Positions 16,321-25,055 of a stretch of 64,000 bases of DNA are shown piece after piece. The notes beneath the pieces are model-generated. The model worked only from the letters and a program-made list of their open reading frames with translations, searched no databases and was not told the DNA's origin. The stretch spans positions 14,786-78,785 of the forward strand of contig CAZEPJ010000012.1 of NCBI GenBank assembly GCA_964514105.1, read 5' to 3'. The first letter of the stretch is position 1. Every line of letters begins with the position of its first letter. The translations under genes and the position numbers were made by a program. The DNA is from CAZEPJ01 sp964514105. Its GTDB lineage: Bacteria; Desulfobacterota; Desulfocorpusculales; Desulfocorpusculum.

Positions 16321-17143
16321 AGGACGAATCCCCCCTCCTTCCCGACTTGCGCAATCGAACCTCGGTTCGGCCGGCCTGCAGTCCCAGGAGCGCCGCTGCG
16401 CTTCCCCTGTTCACGGCGATCTCGAGGAATCCCGAACTCCCCTCCAGCAGCAGGGGCACGCCCGGGGGGGCCTCCGAGTACGTCCCCCGAATCCCGACCA
16501 GGCGATGGTCCCCGACCAGAAGCTCCGGTTCTCCCTCACCGGCAAGTCGCTGGAGATCCCGCATCCGGAGGTTGGTCATCCCGTTGCCGAAGCGATCCAC
16601 GTGCACGACCAGCCCGGTCATCATCTCACCCTGCCCCCGGGGCTCGGGGAGCCCCCCCTTCACCCAGTCGCCCACCTGAGGCCCCAGCGACTCAGGCGCC
16701 CCGCCCCCGCACAGGAAGGCCGCCACCGGGGCGAAGACATCGCGCCCGTGGAAGGTCCTGCTCAGGGGCTGCAGGAACAGATCGTCCCGGATCAGCACCC
16801 GGACCACCCCTCCCCCTTCCTGCTGGATGACGGGGTCCAACACGCCGTTGTCGGGCCCCACGAATCGGTGCCCCCCCGCCTCCACCAACAGGGGCCTTCG
16901 GCCACCGCCCACCCCGGGGTCGACCACCACCGTGTGAACCGTTCGTTCAGGGAAGAAGGGGTACGCCCCCAGGAGCACCCAGGAAGCCGCACAGATGTCG
17001 CCCGGCGGGATGTCATGGGTGATGTCCACCAACTGACAATGGGGACAGCGGGCCAGCAGGACCCCCTTCATGGCGCCCACATACCAGTCGCTGTGCCCGA
17101 AGTCCGTGAGCAGTGTGACGATCCCGCCTGTGCCAGAAGCCAT
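16313..17143 (-). CDS. S-adenosyl-L-methionine hydrolase / hydroxide adenosyltransferase (DUF62 family)
   Basis: Family members cleave SAM to adenosine and methionine; chlorinase and fluorinase are relatives. The 276-residue product opens IVTLLTDFGHSDWYVGAMKG with the conserved Asp of the active site. It continues with DITHDIPPGDI, VVVDPGVGG, FVGPDNGVL, TFHGRDVFAP and the C-terminal barrel motif IVHVDRFGN-like VVHVDRFGNGMTNL. The large chlorinase/fluorinase insertion is not apparent, so hydrolysis is the likely activity. The ATG at 17143 is chosen over a TTG at 17164 on family length. Its stop overlaps the PAP2 GTG start, so the two are probably co-transcribed, but no functional link is known. 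Confidence 0.88.
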   Translation of the reverse strand: MASGTGGIVTLLTDFGHSDWYVGAMKGVLLARCPHCQLVDITHDIPPGDICAASWVLLGAYPFFPERTVHTVVVDPGVGGGRRPLLVEAGGHRFVGPDNGVLDPVIQQEGGGVVRVLIRDDLFLQPLSRTFHGRDVFAPVAAFLCGGGAPESLGPQVGDWVKGGLPEPRGQGEMMTGLVVHVDRFGNGMTNLRMRDLQRLAGEGEPELLVGDHRLVGIRGTYSEAPPGVPLLLEGSSGFLEIAVNRGSAAALLGLQAGRTEVRLRKSGRRGDSSCA

Positions 17144-17221
17144 CCTCAAACCGCTCTTCCGCAAGAGGCAGCACGACAGTTGAGGGAACCCGTGCGGCGC
17201 GACAGCGGGCCGGGCGAACCC

Positions 17222-17857
17222 TCACAGGAAGGGATTCGTTTCCCGTTCGTTCCCAATGGTGCTCGTCTTGGCCGGGCCGTAATGATGGCCGGGGTAGACC
17301 AGCGTGTCACCGGGCAGGACGAACAGCCGGGTCTGTATGGACCGCAGCAGGGTCTGCCACGAGCCGCCGGGCAGGTCTGTCCGGCCCACGCCGCCCACGA
17401 AGAGCGTGTCACCGGTGAACACCGCGCCGTCCATTCCGAGGCAGATGCCTCCGGGGGTATGCCCCGGGGTGTGGATCACCCGCAGCAGCACTTTCCCAAC
17501 CCGGATGATATCGCCGTCCCGCACCGTCTCGTCAGCAGGGGGCGACGGGCGGCCCCCGAACATCTGGAACATGCCGGCAGGCTGCCGGGCCATCCACTCG
17601 GCGTCGGACTCGTGGATGATGATGGGCGCCCCGGTCCTTTCCTTCATGTCCGCGTTGCCCATGACGTGATCCACGTGACCGTGGGTATTGATGATCTTCC
17701 CGACGCTCAGGCCCAGCCGCGCGGCCTCCCCGAGGATCTTCTCCGACTCCGCCGCCGGATCGACGACGGCCGCCTCACCCGTCTCCTTGCACCCCACCAG
17801 GTACGCGAACACCATCATCTGACTGACCAGCAGCTGACACACCACATGACCTTCCAT
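17222..17857 (-). CDS. MBL-fold metallo-hydrolase (glyoxalase II-like)
   Basis: A 211-residue metallo-beta-lactamase-fold protein. The metal-binding THGHVDH motif (HxHxDH) is at about residues 58-64, followed by HTPGHTPGG, FTGDTLF and YPGHHYG, which complete the dinuclear metal site. The compact length without a C-terminal substrate domain fits the YcbL/YqgX-type glyoxalase II-like group, but persulfide dioxygenase-like or other thioester activity cannot be excluded. It is on the minus strand, 40 bases downstream of pyrD. Confidence 0.87.
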   Translation of the reverse strand: MEGHVVCQLLVSQMMVFAYLVGCKETGEAAVVDPAAESEKILGEAARLGLSVGKIINTHGHVDHVMGNADMKERTGAPIIIHESDAEWMARQPAGMFQMFGGRPSPPADETVRDGDIIRVGKVLLRVIHTPGHTPGGICLGMDGAVFTGDTLFVGGVGRTDLPGGSWQTLLRSIQTRLFVLPGDTLVYPGHHYGPAKTSTIGNERETNPFL

Positions 17858-17897
17858 CGCACATCCCCCCCGTGGATCCCGCCACCGGGCTGTCCCC

Positions 17898-18836
17898 TCA
17901 TCCCACCGGGTCGGGCATTTCCGCGAGGCTCCCGATGATCTCCTTTACGCCTCGATGCCCCCCGTCGGCCAGATACCGGCCTATTCCGTCGATGATCTCT
18001 GCGAAGACCTCCGGGCGACCGAAAGCAGCAGACCCGACCTGCACCGCCGAGGCTCCTGCGATGAGATACTCCAATGCGTCCCTGGCACAACCGATCCCGC
18101 CCACGCCGACGACCGGGATGGGGGCCGCCCGAGCCACACGCCACACACGATACACCGTCAGCGGGCGGATGGCGGGTCCGGAAAGCCCGCCGGTCCCGAT
18201 GCCCAGCCGCGGCCTTCGGGCCCCCACATCCACAGCCAGTCCCATGTAGGTGTTGGCCACCGTCAGCACGTCCGCCCCGGCCTCCCAGGCGGCCTGGGCG
18301 GCGCCCAGCAGATCCACTGCGTCCGGGGCGAGCTTCACGGCCACGGGCAACCCTGTGGCGTGCCGGACCCGCCGGACCAGCTCGTGGAGCGCCTCCGGGT
18401 CCCGGCCGAACGCCACCCCTCCTTTGCGCACGTTGGGACACGACACATTCATCTCCATGCCCACGACTCCCGGGAGCCGATCGATCCGGCCGGCCAGCGT
18501 ACGGAATTCCTCCGGCGTCTCCCCGAAGAAGTTGACGATGACCCGCACGCCCGCCCTTCGCAGCCTGGGCAGATGCTCCGCCGCAAAGGCGGCGATGCCC
18601 ACGTTCTCCAGTCCGATGGCGTTGAGCATGCCTGCCGGGGTCTCGGCGATGCGGGGGGGGGGATTGCCCGCCCTGGGGGCCAGAGACAGGCCCTTGGTGA
18701 CGAACGCCCCCAACATTTCCGGAACCAGCCCCGGCAGCCCTTCGGTCCCATAGCCCGCCGTCCCAGAGGCCGTCATCACGGGATTGGGAAGCCTCAGGGG
18801 CCCCAGGGTCACGCCCAGATCCGGGGTCGCTTCCAC
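17898..18836 (-). CDS. pyrD: Dihydroorotate dehydrogenase, class 1B catalytic subunit
   Basis: FMN enzyme oxidising dihydroorotate to orotate in pyrimidine synthesis, pairing with PyrK to use NAD+. The 312-residue product has LPNPVMTASGTAGYG (FMN/substrate region), IGLENVG, the active-site cysteine loop NVSCPNVRKGG, VAVKLAPD and GVGGIGCARDALE with the phosphate-binding GASAVQVGSA. Class 1B is indicated by the adjacent pyrK. The GTG at 18836 is preferred because GGAGG lies eight bases upstream. A TTG at 18851 would overlap the pyrK end. No other pyrimidine gene is adjacent; pyrG is 10 kb away. Confidence 0.92.
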   Translation of the reverse strand: MEATPDLGVTLGPLRLPNPVMTASGTAGYGTEGLPGLVPEMLGAFVTKGLSLAPRAGNPPPRIAETPAGMLNAIGLENVGIAAFAAEHLPRLRRAGVRVIVNFFGETPEEFRTLAGRIDRLPGVVGMEMNVSCPNVRKGGVAFGRDPEALHELVRRVRHATGLPVAVKLAPDAVDLLGAAQAAWEAGADVLTVANTYMGLAVDVGARRPRLGIGTGGLSGPAIRPLTVYRVWRVARAAPIPVVGVGGIGCARDALEYLIAGASAVQVGSAAFGRPEVFAEIIDGIGRYLADGGHRGVKEIIGSLAEMPDPVG

Positions 18837-18837
18837 C

Positions 18838-19662
18838 TCAGAGGCCTCCAATGCACTCCCAGTCGACGTCGGCCGCGTCCATCACCGGGCCCTCCCGACA
18901 GAGCCGGGTATACCCCCGATCCCCCGGCCTCTTCACGGCACACCCCAAGCACACGCCCACGCCGCAAGCCATGGGCGCCTCCAGGGAGACCTGACACGGG
19001 ATCCCCCGCGCAAGGCCCCACAAGGCCACCCGCTTCAGCATACCGGGAGGCCCGCAGGCCAGCAGGCGCGCCCCCGGAACCGGCAGTTCCCTCTCCCGGG
19101 CCTGGAGAAGCTCGACCACGGTCCCTGGAAACCCGCCCCCTCCGTGCTCCACGGCGGCCTGCACCGCCACCCCCATCTCCTCCAACTCCTCCCGTCCCCA
19201 CACGTGATCCCGAGTGCGCCCCCCCAACAAGGCCAGGGCACTGCGGCGCCATCCTGGGTCCATGGACTGAACCAAAGACACCAGGGTGGCCACCCCGACG
19301 CCCCCCCCGACGAGCACAGGGCGCCCCTGTCCTTCCGGCCGCCATCCGCGCCCCAGGGGACCGAGCAGCTCCAACACATCACCTGGCCTGCGAAGGGACA
19401 GAAATCGACTCCCCCGACCCACAAGCCGCACAAGCAGCTGAAGCCCGTCTTCGCGACCTTCCTCGCCGTCCTCCCCCCCCAGACCCTTTCTGTACAATGC
19501 GAAGGCCCGGGGCAAAAATGGGTCATCTCCCTGCCCGGTTCGGACCATGTAAAACTGACCGGGGACGGCATCCCGGCAGATGCCCGGCGCGGCCAGCCCC
19601 ACCCGGATCAGTTCGGGGTGAACCCTCTGGATGAAGCGGACCTCCGCCCTATGGCGTCTCAT
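18838..19662 (-). CDS. pyrK: Dihydroorotate dehydrogenase electron-transfer subunit
   Basis: FAD/[2Fe-2S] subunit that passes electrons from PyrD to NAD+. The 274-residue product shows the FNR-like flavin domain (PGQFYMVRTG, PFLPRAFALY), an NAD-binding LVGGGVGVATL segment, LACGPPGML, and the C-terminal cluster motif ACGVGVCLGCAVK plus a fourth Cys in TRLCREGPV, the PyrK arrangement. The gene ends just before the pyrD start, and its own start overlaps the end of rimI by 14 bases, so rimI-pyrK-pyrD form one transcription unit. Confidence 0.92.
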   Translation of the reverse strand: MRRHRAEVRFIQRVHPELIRVGLAAPGICRDAVPGQFYMVRTGQGDDPFLPRAFALYRKGLGGEDGEEGREDGLQLLVRLVGRGSRFLSLRRPGDVLELLGPLGRGWRPEGQGRPVLVGGGVGVATLVSLVQSMDPGWRRSALALLGGRTRDHVWGREELEEMGVAVQAAVEHGGGGFPGTVVELLQARERELPVPGARLLACGPPGMLKRVALWGLARGIPCQVSLEAPMACGVGVCLGCAVKRPGDRGYTRLCREGPVMDAADVDWECIGGL

Positions 19663-20146
19663 GCCCCGCCCTCAACGCCTTGGCCATGACCAGGGCATCT
19701 TCACCCCCCGCCTCATAGTAGGAGCGGCGCACCCCCACGGGCTCGAATCCCAGGGAGTTGTACAACCCCTGGGCGGCTGCGTTGGACGCCCGCACCTCCA
19801 GGAACGCCCGCACGATCCCCAGCCCCCGGGCCTCTGCCAGCGCCCTTTCCATGAGCGTCCGCGCCACCCCGAGACGCCTCCACCGGGGGTGGGTGGCCAC
19901 GTTCATGACGTGCATCTCGTCGACCACCATCCAGACACACACATAGCCCACCAATCCCCCTGCGCAGGGAGGAGGGCACGATTCCCCCTGTGCGGCGGGA
20001 TTCACGGCCACCCAACATCGCGACCGCGGATTCATCAACTCTTCCCGGTATTGCTCCCGTGACCAGGGGGACTGGAAAGAGATCCGCTCGATGGCCAGGA
20101 CCGCATCCAGGTCTTGTGCCGATAGGGAACGAATGCTCCAACGCAC
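19649..20146 (-). CDS. rimI: Ribosomal-protein-alanine N-acetyltransferase-like GNAT protein
   Basis: GNAT-fold acetyltransferase of RimI type, about 165 residues. The characteristic order is IRSLSAQDLDAVLAIERISFQSPWS near the N-terminus, EMHVMNVATHPRWRRLGVARTLM (acetyl-CoA pyrophosphate loop) and EVRASNAAAQGLYNSLGFEPVGVRRSYY, the RimI signature. The GTG at 20146 gives a normal family length; a longer frame to 20224 overlaps the EIIA gene. It sits between the PTS EIIA gene and pyrK. The specific substrate (ribosomal protein S18 or others) is inferred from the family. Confidence 0.86.
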   Translation of the reverse strand: MRWSIRSLSAQDLDAVLAIERISFQSPWSREQYREELMNPRSRCWVAVNPAAQGESCPPPCAGGLVGYVCVWMVVDEMHVMNVATHPRWRRLGVARTLMERALAEARGLGIVRAFLEVRASNAAAQGLYNSLGFEPVGVRRSYYEAGGEDALVMAKALRAGHETP

Positions 20147-20168
20147 CGGGGATCCCTGGGGAGGCGCC

Positions 20169-20585
20169 TCATTCCTTGGGCTTGTGCAGGATGTCATTGG
20201 CCAGGTTGATGTGCTTGCGTCCATAGTTGGTGATGAATTGCGCCAGTTCGCGCAGGCCCTTTCCCTCCCGATAGTTGCCCAGGGCCACCATCATGGGGAG
20301 GTTGACGCCGGTGACCACCTCGACCTGCCCCTCCTTGAGGAACGAGAGGCTGAGGTTGGAGGGCGTCCCCCCGAACATGTCGGTGAGGATCAGGACGCCC
20401 TGTCCGCGGTCCACCTTGCGCACCGCGGCCGCGATCCGTCTGCGCAGATCATCGTTCATCTCGTTGACCTGCACCGACAGCGCCTCCATCCCCTCCAGGG
20501 CCTTCTCCTCCCCCACGATGAGGCGCGTCGCCGTCAGCAGTTCGCTGGCCAGATGGCAATGGGTGACGATGACCACGCCGACCAT
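20169..20585 (-). CDS. PTS mannose-family EIIA domain protein
   Basis: A 138-residue stand-alone EIIA of the mannose class. VVIVTHCHLASELL carries the phosphorylatable histidine (His9), and VLILTDMFGGTPSNLS is the second conserved motif. No EIIB, EIIC or EIID permease gene is nearby, so a regulatory role is more likely than sugar uptake. It is the last gene of the hpf-ptsN-hprK-rapZ run, a layout common in deltaproteobacteria, where such EIIA proteins receive phosphate from HPr. HPr and enzyme I are not in the window. Confidence 0.88.
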   Translation of the reverse strand: MVGVVIVTHCHLASELLTATRLIVGEEKALEGMEALSVQVNEMNDDLRRRIAAAVRKVDRGQGVLILTDMFGGTPSNLSLSFLKEGQVEVVTGVNLPMMVALGNYREGKGLRELAQFITNYGRKHINLANDILHKPKE

Positions 20586-20598
20586 GGCTTCGATCCTT

Positions 20599-21465
20599 TC
20601 AATCCTTGTGGATATCTCGATGGTGAACGGACACCTCGCATTGCAACTGTTGGAAAAACGGAAGCAATCCGTCCACGATGGCCACCGAGCGATGCCGCCC
20701 GCCCGTGCACCCGAGAGAGATGGTCAGGTAGCTCTTGCCTTCCTTCACGTAGAGGGGAAGGAGCCACGCGATGAGATCCTGGAATCGCCTCATGAACGCC
20801 TGGGTCTCCTCCCGATCCAGCACGTAGCCGGCCACCTCGGGATCCTGCCCCGTGCGCTCCCGGAGGGCCTCCACGAAGTACGGGTTGGGAAGGAAGCGAA
20901 CGTCCATGATCACGTCGCTGTTGCCAGGAACCCCATGCCGAAATCCGAAGGACTGGAGAAAGACCTGCAGCCGACGATGGACCGAAGGGACGTCGAAGGC
21001 CTCCGCGATGAGGGCCTTGAGCTGGTGGACTGTGTAATCCGAGGTGTCGATCACCCGGTCCGAGATGGATCGGAGCTGCGCCAATTGGCGCCGCTCGTCC
21101 TGGATTCCCTCCGCGATGGGTCGCCCCTTGGCCAGAGGGTGGCTCCTCCTCGTCTCGTTGAAGCGCCGCAGCAGGATCGCGTCGTCACAGTCGAGGAACA
21201 TGACCTCGATGGCGTATCCCTGTTGCCTCAGGTCCTGCACGATGCGGGGCGCGGCCTCCAGGAACTCCTTGCCCCGGATATCGATGACCACGGCGACCTT
21301 GCTGATCTCCGACGATGACGACAGACGCAGCTCCAGGAACTTGGGCAGAAGAACAATGGGCATGTTGTCCAGGCAGAAAAAGCCCAGGTCCTCCAGCACC
21401 TTCATCACCGTGCTCTTGCCCGATCCCGACAGGCCCGTGATCACGAAGATCGGGAGCTGCTTCAT
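20599..21465 (-). CDS. rapZ: RNase adapter / nucleotide-binding protein RapZ
   Basis: P-loop protein that in E. coli controls glmS via the GlmZ small RNA. The 288-residue product has the Walker A motif ITGLSGSGKST (about 9-19), the DNMPIVLLPKF segment and the C-terminal DVRFLPNPYF, SLGCTGGRHRSV (phosphate-binding), HRDIHK order of the family. The ATG overlaps the hprK stop by four bases, indicating coupling. Whether it acts on small RNA in this organism is not known. Confidence 0.93.
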   Translation of the reverse strand: MKQLPIFVITGLSGSGKSTVMKVLEDLGFFCLDNMPIVLLPKFLELRLSSSSEISKVAVVIDIRGKEFLEAAPRIVQDLRQQGYAIEVMFLDCDDAILLRRFNETRRSHPLAKGRPIAEGIQDERRQLAQLRSISDRVIDTSDYTVHQLKALIAEAFDVPSVHRRLQVFLQSFGFRHGVPGNSDVIMDVRFLPNPYFVEALRERTGQDPEVAGYVLDREETQAFMRRFQDLIAWLLPLYVKEGKSYLTISLGCTGGRHRSVAIVDGLLPFFQQLQCEVSVHHRDIHKD

Positions 21466-22400
21466 GCCGACTTCCCGCTGCGCAGCTGGGTCTCCAGCCG
21501 CCTCTCCAATGCCTCGATCGGCCGGACGCCCCGCTGCTGCAGCAGGTGATTGCGGACAGCGACCTCGACGATGATGGCCAGGTTTCGGTTGAGGCTCACG
21601 GGGATCCGCAGCAGCGGGATGTCCACTTCCAGCAGGGTCAACGTCCGCCTTGTCAGTCCCGTGCGGTCCATGGCCCGGAACTGGGTCCATTCCACGAGCT
21701 CCACCACAAGCTCTACCCGGCACTCCTGCTCCACGGCATCCGGCCCGAAGAGCTCCAGCACATCGATGATCCCCAACCCCCTGACCTCAATGTGGTGCCG
21801 GATGAGGGGAGGGCTGCTCCCCGCCACCCCGCCGCCCTGCCGGCGCAGTTCGACGAAATCGTCCGCCACCAGCGCATGGCCTCGCGTAATGAGGTCCAGG
21901 GCGCACTCGCTCTTGCCGATCCCGCTCTTCCCCATGATGAGCACGCCCACCCCGTAGACCCGAAGCAGGACGCCCTGGACCTGAAACCCCCTTCCCAACA
22001 ATCCGCGCAGGATCTCCTGAAGCCTTCGCGTCAGGCGGGGGCCCGCTTCCCGGGTGCATAGCAGGGGGATGGCGTTGGACTGGGCGAAGGAGAGGAGTTC
22101 TTCTGGCACCGGGAGCCCTCCCTCCACGATCAAGCAGGGCACCTCCAGCAGGGAAAGCTCCCGGAAAAGCACGCTCCTTCGCGCCGACGGGAGTTCGGCC
22201 AGGATGGCCATTTCCAGACGGCCCAGGATGAGGGGGCGGTTCGCGCGGACCTCGCTGGCCTCCCGCCTGAACTGGCGCCCGGGCCTCTGGGGTCTGCACG
22301 AGGAGATCGGACGACTCAGGCCCGCGGTCCCGGCCATGGCCTCGAAACCCAGGGCCTCGGCGCCCTCCTTCAACAGGTCTTGCACCTGAACGGATCGCAT
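21462..22400 (-). CDS. hprK: HPr kinase/phosphorylase
   Basis: Phosphorylates a regulatory serine on HPr and removes it. The 312-residue product has an N-terminal substrate-like domain and a C-terminal P-loop kinase domain with GKSGIGKSECALDL (P-loop about 157-164), LVADDFVELRR and RGLGIIDV, the HprK signature. It is four bases overlapped with rapZ. Its presence implies a serine-phosphorylated HPr somewhere in the genome and, with EIIA-Man and EIIA-Ntr, a regulatory PTS. Confidence 0.93.
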   Translation of the reverse strand: MRSVQVQDLLKEGAEALGFEAMAGTAGLSRPISSCRPQRPGRQFRREASEVRANRPLILGRLEMAILAELPSARRSVLFRELSLLEVPCLIVEGGLPVPEELLSFAQSNAIPLLCTREAGPRLTRRLQEILRGLLGRGFQVQGVLLRVYGVGVLIMGKSGIGKSECALDLITRGHALVADDFVELRRQGGGVAGSSPPLIRHHIEVRGLGIIDVLELFGPDAVEQECRVELVVELVEWTQFRAMDRTGLTRRTLTLLEVDIPLLRIPVSLNRNLAIIVEVAVRNHLLQQRGVRPIEALERRLETQLRSGKSA

Positions 22401-22474
22401 GAAATGCGGGGCCCCCAGCCCCTCGGCCCTACTGCCCGGGACCCAGCGGCCACGGGTGGTCCAGCGACCTCGGT

Positions 22475-22933
22475 CTATGAGTACTTCTCATCCTCTTGCT
22501 GGATGGCCCGATAGATCTCCTCCGCACTCTGGGCCACCATCAGGGTCTGGCGGAACTGCGCGTCCTTGAGGAGGCGGGAGATCCGGGCCAGAGCCTTGAG
22601 GTGGACGCCGGCGGAGTCCTCTGGCGCCACGAGGAGGAAGAAGAGATGCGTGGGTTTGCCGTCCAGGGAGTCGAAATCCACCCCCTCTCGGCTGCGCCCG
22701 AAGGATGCCAGGAGCCCCCCCGCCGCTGCCAGTTTTCCGTGGGGTATGGCCACGCCGTCGCCGATCCCCGTGCTCCCCAGCTTCTCCCGTTCCATGAGGA
22801 CCTGAATCAACTGATCGGGGTCCGCCTGGACCCTCGGAAGCGCCCCCACCAGCTCCGTGATCACCTCCCGCTTGCCCCGAGAAGTCAGTTGGGCGATGAT
22901 CCCGTCTCTGTTCAGGATGTCGATGATTCGCAT
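22475..22933 (-). CDS. ptsN: PTS nitrogen-regulatory EIIA (PtsN)
   Basis: Regulatory phosphotransfer protein, 152 residues. STGIGDGVAIPHGK carries the phospho-accepting His65. FFLLVAPEDSAGVHLKALARISRLL is the second conserved region of the fructose/Ntr EIIA family. It lies between hpf and hprK in the rpoN operon. In proteobacteria PtsN modulates potassium, nitrogen and envelope stress responses; the local target is not shown. Confidence 0.92.
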   Translation of the reverse strand: MRIIDILNRDGIIAQLTSRGKREVITELVGALPRVQADPDQLIQVLMEREKLGSTGIGDGVAIPHGKLAAAGGLLASFGRSREGVDFDSLDGKPTHLFFLLVAPEDSAGVHLKALARISRLLKDAQFRQTLMVAQSAEEIYRAIQQEDEKYS

Positions 22934-22955
22934 GGACGCCTCGACCTCTTCCCGG

Positions 22956-23501
22956 TCACCTGGCCTGGGGCTCGATCAACCCGAGATTGCCGTCCTTCCT
23001 CCGGTACAGGACGTTGATCTTGTCGCTCGAGGAATCGGTGAAGACGATGAACTCGTTGTCCGTGAGCCTCATCTGCATCACTGCCTCTTCCAGGGACATG
23101 GGTTTGGCAAAGACGTTGCGGCTGACGATGATCTCCGGCTCCACCGCCTCATCGCGCCCCTCGCCGGGCGGCACGTCCATCTGGAGCCGCCACGCGCGTT
23201 CCTCGTTTCCCGCCTTGTGCTGCCGGAACCGCCGTTTCTGCTTCTTGAGCTGGCGTTCCAGGTTGTCCACCACGGCGTCCAGGGCGGAAAGGAAGTCGGA
23301 CGTCTCCTCCTCGCCGGCGATGGACACGCCGTCCGCCTTGAGGAGGACCTCGACCCTGTGGCGGTGCTTCTCCTGGGTGCAGGTCAGTTGGATCTCCATC
23401 GGGGCGTCCAAGTACTTCTCCAGGCGCTGCAGCTTTTCCCGGGCATACTGTTTGATCCCGTCATCGGATTGCATGTGGCGAAACGTGATGGAGAACTGCA
23501 T
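22956..23501 (-). CDS. hpf: Ribosome hibernation-promoting factor, long form
   Basis: Binds the ribosome and promotes 100S dimer formation in stationary phase. The 181-residue product has the N-terminal beta-alpha-beta S30AE domain (MQFSITFRHMQSDDGIKQYAREKLQRLEKYL through DAVVDNLERQLKKQKRR, residues about 1-100) and the C-terminal dimerisation domain (IVSRNVFAKPMSLEEAVMQM... FIVFTDSSSDKINVLYRRKDGNLGLIEP). This makes it the long HPF type that dimerises ribosomes without RMF. It is downstream of rpoN in the same operon. Confidence 0.93.
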   Translation of the reverse strand: MQFSITFRHMQSDDGIKQYAREKLQRLEKYLDAPMEIQLTCTQEKHRHRVEVLLKADGVSIAGEEETSDFLSALDAVVDNLERQLKKQKRRFRQHKAGNEERAWRLQMDVPPGEGRDEAVEPEIIVSRNVFAKPMSLEEAVMQMRLTDNEFIVFTDSSSDKINVLYRRKDGNLGLIEPQAR

Positions 23502-23534
23502 CTTCCCGCTCCTCTTGTCCCTTTCTCTGGCCGC

Positions 23535-24956
23535 CTAGTACACCTTGCGTCGCTTGTTGGATGGCAGCACCCCGAGGACCATGCGATACTTGGCCACCGT
23601 CCTCCTGGCGATTTGGATGCCCTTGCCGGACAGGATCTCCACGATCTCCTGGTCGCTCAAGGGGTTCTTGGGATCCTCCTTCTGCACGAGGCGTCGGATC
23701 TGATCCTTGACGCTCTGGGAAGCGACGGATTCACCGTCGTCCCTGGAAATGCTGCTGTTGAAGAAGAACTTCAGTTCGTGCAGGCCCTGGGGGGTATGGG
23801 CGTACTTGTTGGTGACCACCCGGGAGATCGTGGATTCGCTCAATTCCGTGTCCGCGGCCACATCCCTCAGCACCAGGGGGCGCAGGTGGTCGATCCCCCG
23901 GTCCAGGAACTCGCGCTGAAATCTCATGATGCTCTCGGTCACCCTGTAAATGGTGCGCTGCCTCTGATGAATGCTTCGGATCAACCACATGGCCGACCGC
24001 ATCTTCTCCTGTATGTAGTTCCTCGTCTCCTTGGCCAAGTCCTTCCTGGCCAGCGACCGCAAATAAAAAGGGCTGACGCGAAGCTTGGGCAGTCCGTCCT
24101 CATTGAGGACGATGACGTATTCATCCTGCCATTTGAATACGAAGACATCCGGGGTGATGTAATGGGAATCCTCCGAGGAGAACAAACGGCCCGGCTTGGG
24201 CTCCAGCCCCTTGATCCAGTTGACGGCCTCCACCACCTCCCCCACCGACGATTCCAGCCGGCGGGCCATCTGGGGGATGCGATTGTTCTCCAGGTCCTTG
24301 AGGCACTCGGAGATGATCTTTTCCGCCAGGGTACCAACCATCCCCATGTGCCGGACCTGAATCAGGAGGCACTCCCGAAGGTCGCGCGCCGCGATGCCCG
24401 GGGGATCAAAATCCTGAACGCGCCTGAGCACCTCATCCGCACGTTCCACGCTCACGCCGCATTCGAGGGCCACATTCTCCAGATCCGTCTGGAGGTACCC
24501 GTCGGGCCCCAGGTTCCCGATGATGAACACGCCCACCCGCCTCGCCTCGTCGTCCATATCCGACAGGCGCAATTGCCAGATGAGGTAATCGGTCAGGCTC
24601 TCCGGTTTGGAGATGGTCTGTTCGTAGGAAGGCCGGTCGTCGTCCTCCTCATATTGCGGTACGTCGTGGTATGGAATCGTCCCGTAATCCGCCGGGAACT
24701 TCTCCCAGGCCATTTCGTCCGAGGAGGGCCGCTCCCGCTCGGCCGAGGCGCCTTGCTCCCCCGGGCTCTCGTCCCCCCACTCGTCCTCTGGCGCCGAGGT
24801 CAGTTCCTCCAACACCGGGTTCTCCCGCAGCTCCACCTGCACCACGTCGGTCAGCTCCAACCTCGGCATCTGCAGGATCTTGAGCGCCTGCTGAAGCTGC
24901 GGCGTCATGATCAGCTGCTGGGTAAGCTTGAGCTGCTGTCTGATCTCCAGTGCCAT
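23535..24956 (-). CDS. rpoN: RNA polymerase sigma-54 factor
   Basis: Alternative sigma factor that recognises -24/-12 promoters and needs enhancer-binding activators. The 473-residue product has the Gln/Leu-rich region I (QQLKLTQQLIMTPQLQQALKILQ), an acidic region II, and the core-binding domain. The C-terminal helix-turn-helix (LRDVAADTELSESTISRVVTNKYA) and the RpoN box ARRTVAKYR near the C-terminus complete it. It sits 99 bases downstream of lptB, with its own candidate promoter. No clear -24/-12 promoter was found in this window. Confidence 0.95.
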   Translation of the reverse strand: MALEIRQQLKLTQQLIMTPQLQQALKILQMPRLELTDVVQVELRENPVLEELTSAPEDEWGDESPGEQGASAERERPSSDEMAWEKFPADYGTIPYHDVPQYEEDDDRPSYEQTISKPESLTDYLIWQLRLSDMDDEARRVGVFIIGNLGPDGYLQTDLENVALECGVSVERADEVLRRVQDFDPPGIAARDLRECLLIQVRHMGMVGTLAEKIISECLKDLENNRIPQMARRLESSVGEVVEAVNWIKGLEPKPGRLFSSEDSHYITPDVFVFKWQDEYVIVLNEDGLPKLRVSPFYLRSLARKDLAKETRNYIQEKMRSAMWLIRSIHQRQRTIYRVTESIMRFQREFLDRGIDHLRPLVLRDVAADTELSESTISRVVTNKYAHTPQGLHELKFFFNSSISRDDGESVASQSVKDQIRRLVQKEDPKNPLSDQEIVEILSGKGIQIARRTVAKYRMVLGVLPSNKRRKVY

Positions 24957-25008
24957 CCGGTTCCTTCAGGGCCTCGCTCCCTGGATTCGAGGCGACGCAA
25001 ACTGAAAT

Positions 25009-25038
25009 ATTATAGCAAACGGCCTCTTGGGCGAGCAA
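25009..25038 (-). promoter_or_regulatory. Candidate sigma-70 promoter for rpoN
   Basis: Minus strand TTGCTC, 18 bases, then a perfect TATAAT (plus-strand ATTATA, 25009-25014), in the AT-rich part of the lptB-rpoN spacer. Confidence 0.5.
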
Positions 25039-25055
25039 GGCCGGCGGCCAGCGGA

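Noticed and set aside
24957..25055. A sigma-54-like -24/-12 sequence upstream of rpoN (TGGCCG ... TTGCT)
   Set aside because: The GG-to-GC spacing is one base too long, and the overlapping TTGCTC-18-TATAAT fits sigma-70 better.
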